Shown here piece after piece: positions 6,794-7,613 of a DNA stretch of 7,613 bases. The notes beneath the pieces were generated by a model. That model was not told where the DNA came from. It did not search any database and saw only the letters and a program-made list of their open reading frames with translations. Where the stretch lies: positions 1-7,613 of the forward strand of contig JAFYQA010000173.1 of the NCBI GenBank assembly GCA_017547315.1, written 5' to 3'. The position numbers and the translations under genes were made by a program. The DNA is from Roseburia sp. GTDB lineage: Bacteria > Bacillota_A > Clostridia > Lachnospirales > Lachnospiraceae. Numbering within the stretch: position 1 is the first letter of the stretch; the number at the start of each line of letters is the position of its first letter.

Positions 6794-6810
6794 TTTATAA
6801 TTTCTTACCT

Positions 6811-7473
6811 CTAGAATTTCAAATTCCTAATATCCGTTAAGATTTCTCCATATGGTTTTCCCTTACCAAACAAAAGTGATGTTCCTAACACAAATCCATC
6901 CATACCAAGCGGTGCAAACTCCTTAATCTTCTCCGCACTGCATGCACCATCCCAAATTACCTCAATATTCATCTCTTCCTTCATCTCAAGAAGGCGTCTA
7001 AACTTCTTTCCTACATAAGGCATAAACATCTGACCTGCATTTCCCGGATTCACCGCCATAACCAATACCTTATCTACAATACGAAGCATCTCGTATACTG
7101 TTTCAATGCTAGTTCCCGGATTAATCGCAATTCCCGGAATCATCCCTGCATTAATAATCTTCTGCAATGTCGTAGAAGGATGATACTCTGCTTCTGGATG
7201 AATATACACGGTATCACCTTTTCGCAAATTTTCTAAAAATAAATCAATATGCGTTCTCGGATGCTCAATCATCAAATGTACATCTAACGGCTTTGTTGTA
7301 GCACCCGCTATGTAACGCAAATCATTTAATGACATGGCATAATTCGGTACATAACGACCATCCATAATATCAATGTGGAAGGAATCAATTCCCCCTGCTT
7401 CTAATTCCCTTACTTCTTTCTCTAAATTGCCATAATTGGCACACATCATAGATGCTGTTAATTCAAACTTCAT
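6811..7473 (-). CDS. Ribulose-phosphate 3-epimerase superfamily enzyme, AlsE-like
   Basis: This is a 220-residue (beta/alpha)8 epimerase of usual length. It inverts C3 of a ketose phosphate by a two-acid metal mechanism. The metal and catalytic set is present: S8 (TASMMCANYG), H33/D35/M37 (FHIDIMDG), H66/M68 (LDVHLM), M139 (LVMAVNPG) and D175 (IWDGACS). The phosphate loop is GTSLLFG (197-203). Several positions agree better with D-allulose-6-phosphate epimerase (AlsE) than with housekeeping Rpe: FHIDIMDG, IHPEAE at 91-96, PGNAGQ where Rpe has PGFGGQ, DGAC where Rpe has DGG, and GTSLLF. The residue before the catalytic Asp is Trp174, where Val is usual. The start overlaps the upstream stop as ATGA. 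GAGGAAAG precedes it by about 6-10 bases. A role in supplying the ketose phosphate for the CDP-alditol genes downstream is inference. The substrate could be a pentulose or hexulose phosphate. Confidence 0.87.
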   Translation of the reverse strand: MKFELTASMMCANYGNLEKEVRELEAGGIDSFHIDIMDGRYVPNYAMSLNDLRYIAGATTKPLDVHLMIEHPRTHIDLFLENLRKGDTVYIHPEAEYHPSTTLQKIINAGMIPGIAINPGTSIETVYEMLRIVDKVLVMAVNPGNAGQMFMPYVGKKFRRLLEMKEEMNIEVIWDGACSAEKIKEFAPLGMDGFVLGTSLLFGKGKPYGEILTDIRNLKF

Positions 7474-7613
7474 TTGTAACTTTCCTCTTCTATCTCTACT
7501 TGCTTCCCACTAAATGCAACACCATATTTTAACACACATGAAACATTCTGCTCTCTCATTCGCGTATCGTACTTACGTACATTAATCTGATGCAATGCTT
7601 CTATTGCCAATAA
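7470..7613 (-). CDS. C-terminal tail of a probable AAA-ATPase-like/PD-(D/E)XK (DUF1703) protein, partial
   Basis: Reading the minus strand from the window edge gives 47 residues and a TGA at 7472-7470. The key stretch is VLKYGVAFSGKQVEIEEE, preceded by LLAIEALHQINVRKYD. I recognise this pattern (ALxQIxxxxY, then a short gap, then VLKYGxAFxGK) as the usual C-terminal end of PF09820/PF08011-type proteins. These join an AAA-ATPase-like region to a PD-(D/E)XK nuclease-like domain and occur in many copies in gut Clostridia and Bacteroidetes. Their role is unknown. Only the tail is inside the window, so the catalytic residues cannot be checked. The stop overlaps the epimerase start by four bases (ATGA), which implies translational coupling. 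Confidence 0.65.
   Translation of the reverse strand, partial: LLAIEALHQINVRKYDTRMREQNVSCVLKYGVAFSGKQVEIEEESYK

Noticed and set aside
6811..7473. Calling the epimerase the housekeeping rpe
   Set aside because: The metal ligands fit, but PGNAGQ, IHPEAE and WDGAC differ from Rpe, and the context is an accessory polymer locus. I left the symbol empty.

Overview
The window looks like a piece of chromosome from a low-GC Gram-positive anaerobe, most likely a Lachnospiraceae-type Clostridia. The reasons are strong GGAGG-type ribosome binding sites, an AT-rich consensus promoter, a LicD protein fused to a CDP-glycerol-transferase-like domain, and the tail of a DUF1703-type gene of the kind common in gut Clostridia. 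The genus is an inference. Every gene I can support lies on the minus strand, so the biological order runs from high to low coordinates. No stretch longer than about 120 bases lacks a gene, and I see no tRNA, rRNA, CRISPR array or transposase.

In reading order: (1) 7613-7470, the C-terminal tail of a probable AAA-ATPase-like/PD-(D/E)XK (DUF1703) protein. Its stop overlaps by four bases the start of (2) a ribulose-phosphate 3-epimerase superfamily enzyme (7473-6811) that looks more like allulose-6-phosphate epimerase than housekeeping Rpe. (3) A short intergenic region follows, with a perfect 49-nt palindrome running into a strong extended -10 promoter. (4) That promoter serves a compact two-gene unit: an AAA/ABC-type ATPase (6691-5513) and a small TOPRIM-like protein (5498-4788), closed by a good intrinsic terminator (4781-4735). 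This is the architecture of OLD-, PARIS-, AbiL- and RloA/RloB-type phage defence. I regard it as the most interesting part of the window, and its subfamily may be undescribed.

Next comes (5) an envelope-polymer cassette: an IspD/TarI-like cytidylyltransferase (4694-4008), a zinc-dependent polyol-phosphate dehydrogenase (3961-2894) and a 756-residue LicD plus CDP-alditol-transferase-like fusion (2869-599). Together they can reduce a ketose phosphate to an alditol phosphate, activate it as CDP-alditol, and attach it, or a related phosphodiester group, to a surface glycan or teichoic acid. The upstream epimerase could supply the ketose phosphate. The exact alditol cannot be read from sequence and may not be ribitol.

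Finally (6) a MntA/HepT (HI0073/HI0074-type) nucleotidyltransferase and HEPN pair (562-290 and 309-1). Both hallmark motifs are intact, and the HEPN gene runs off the window edge. The defence-like unit, the HEPN/MNT pair and the DUF1703 tail are therefore interleaved with surface-polymer genes, as expected of a variable accessory locus.
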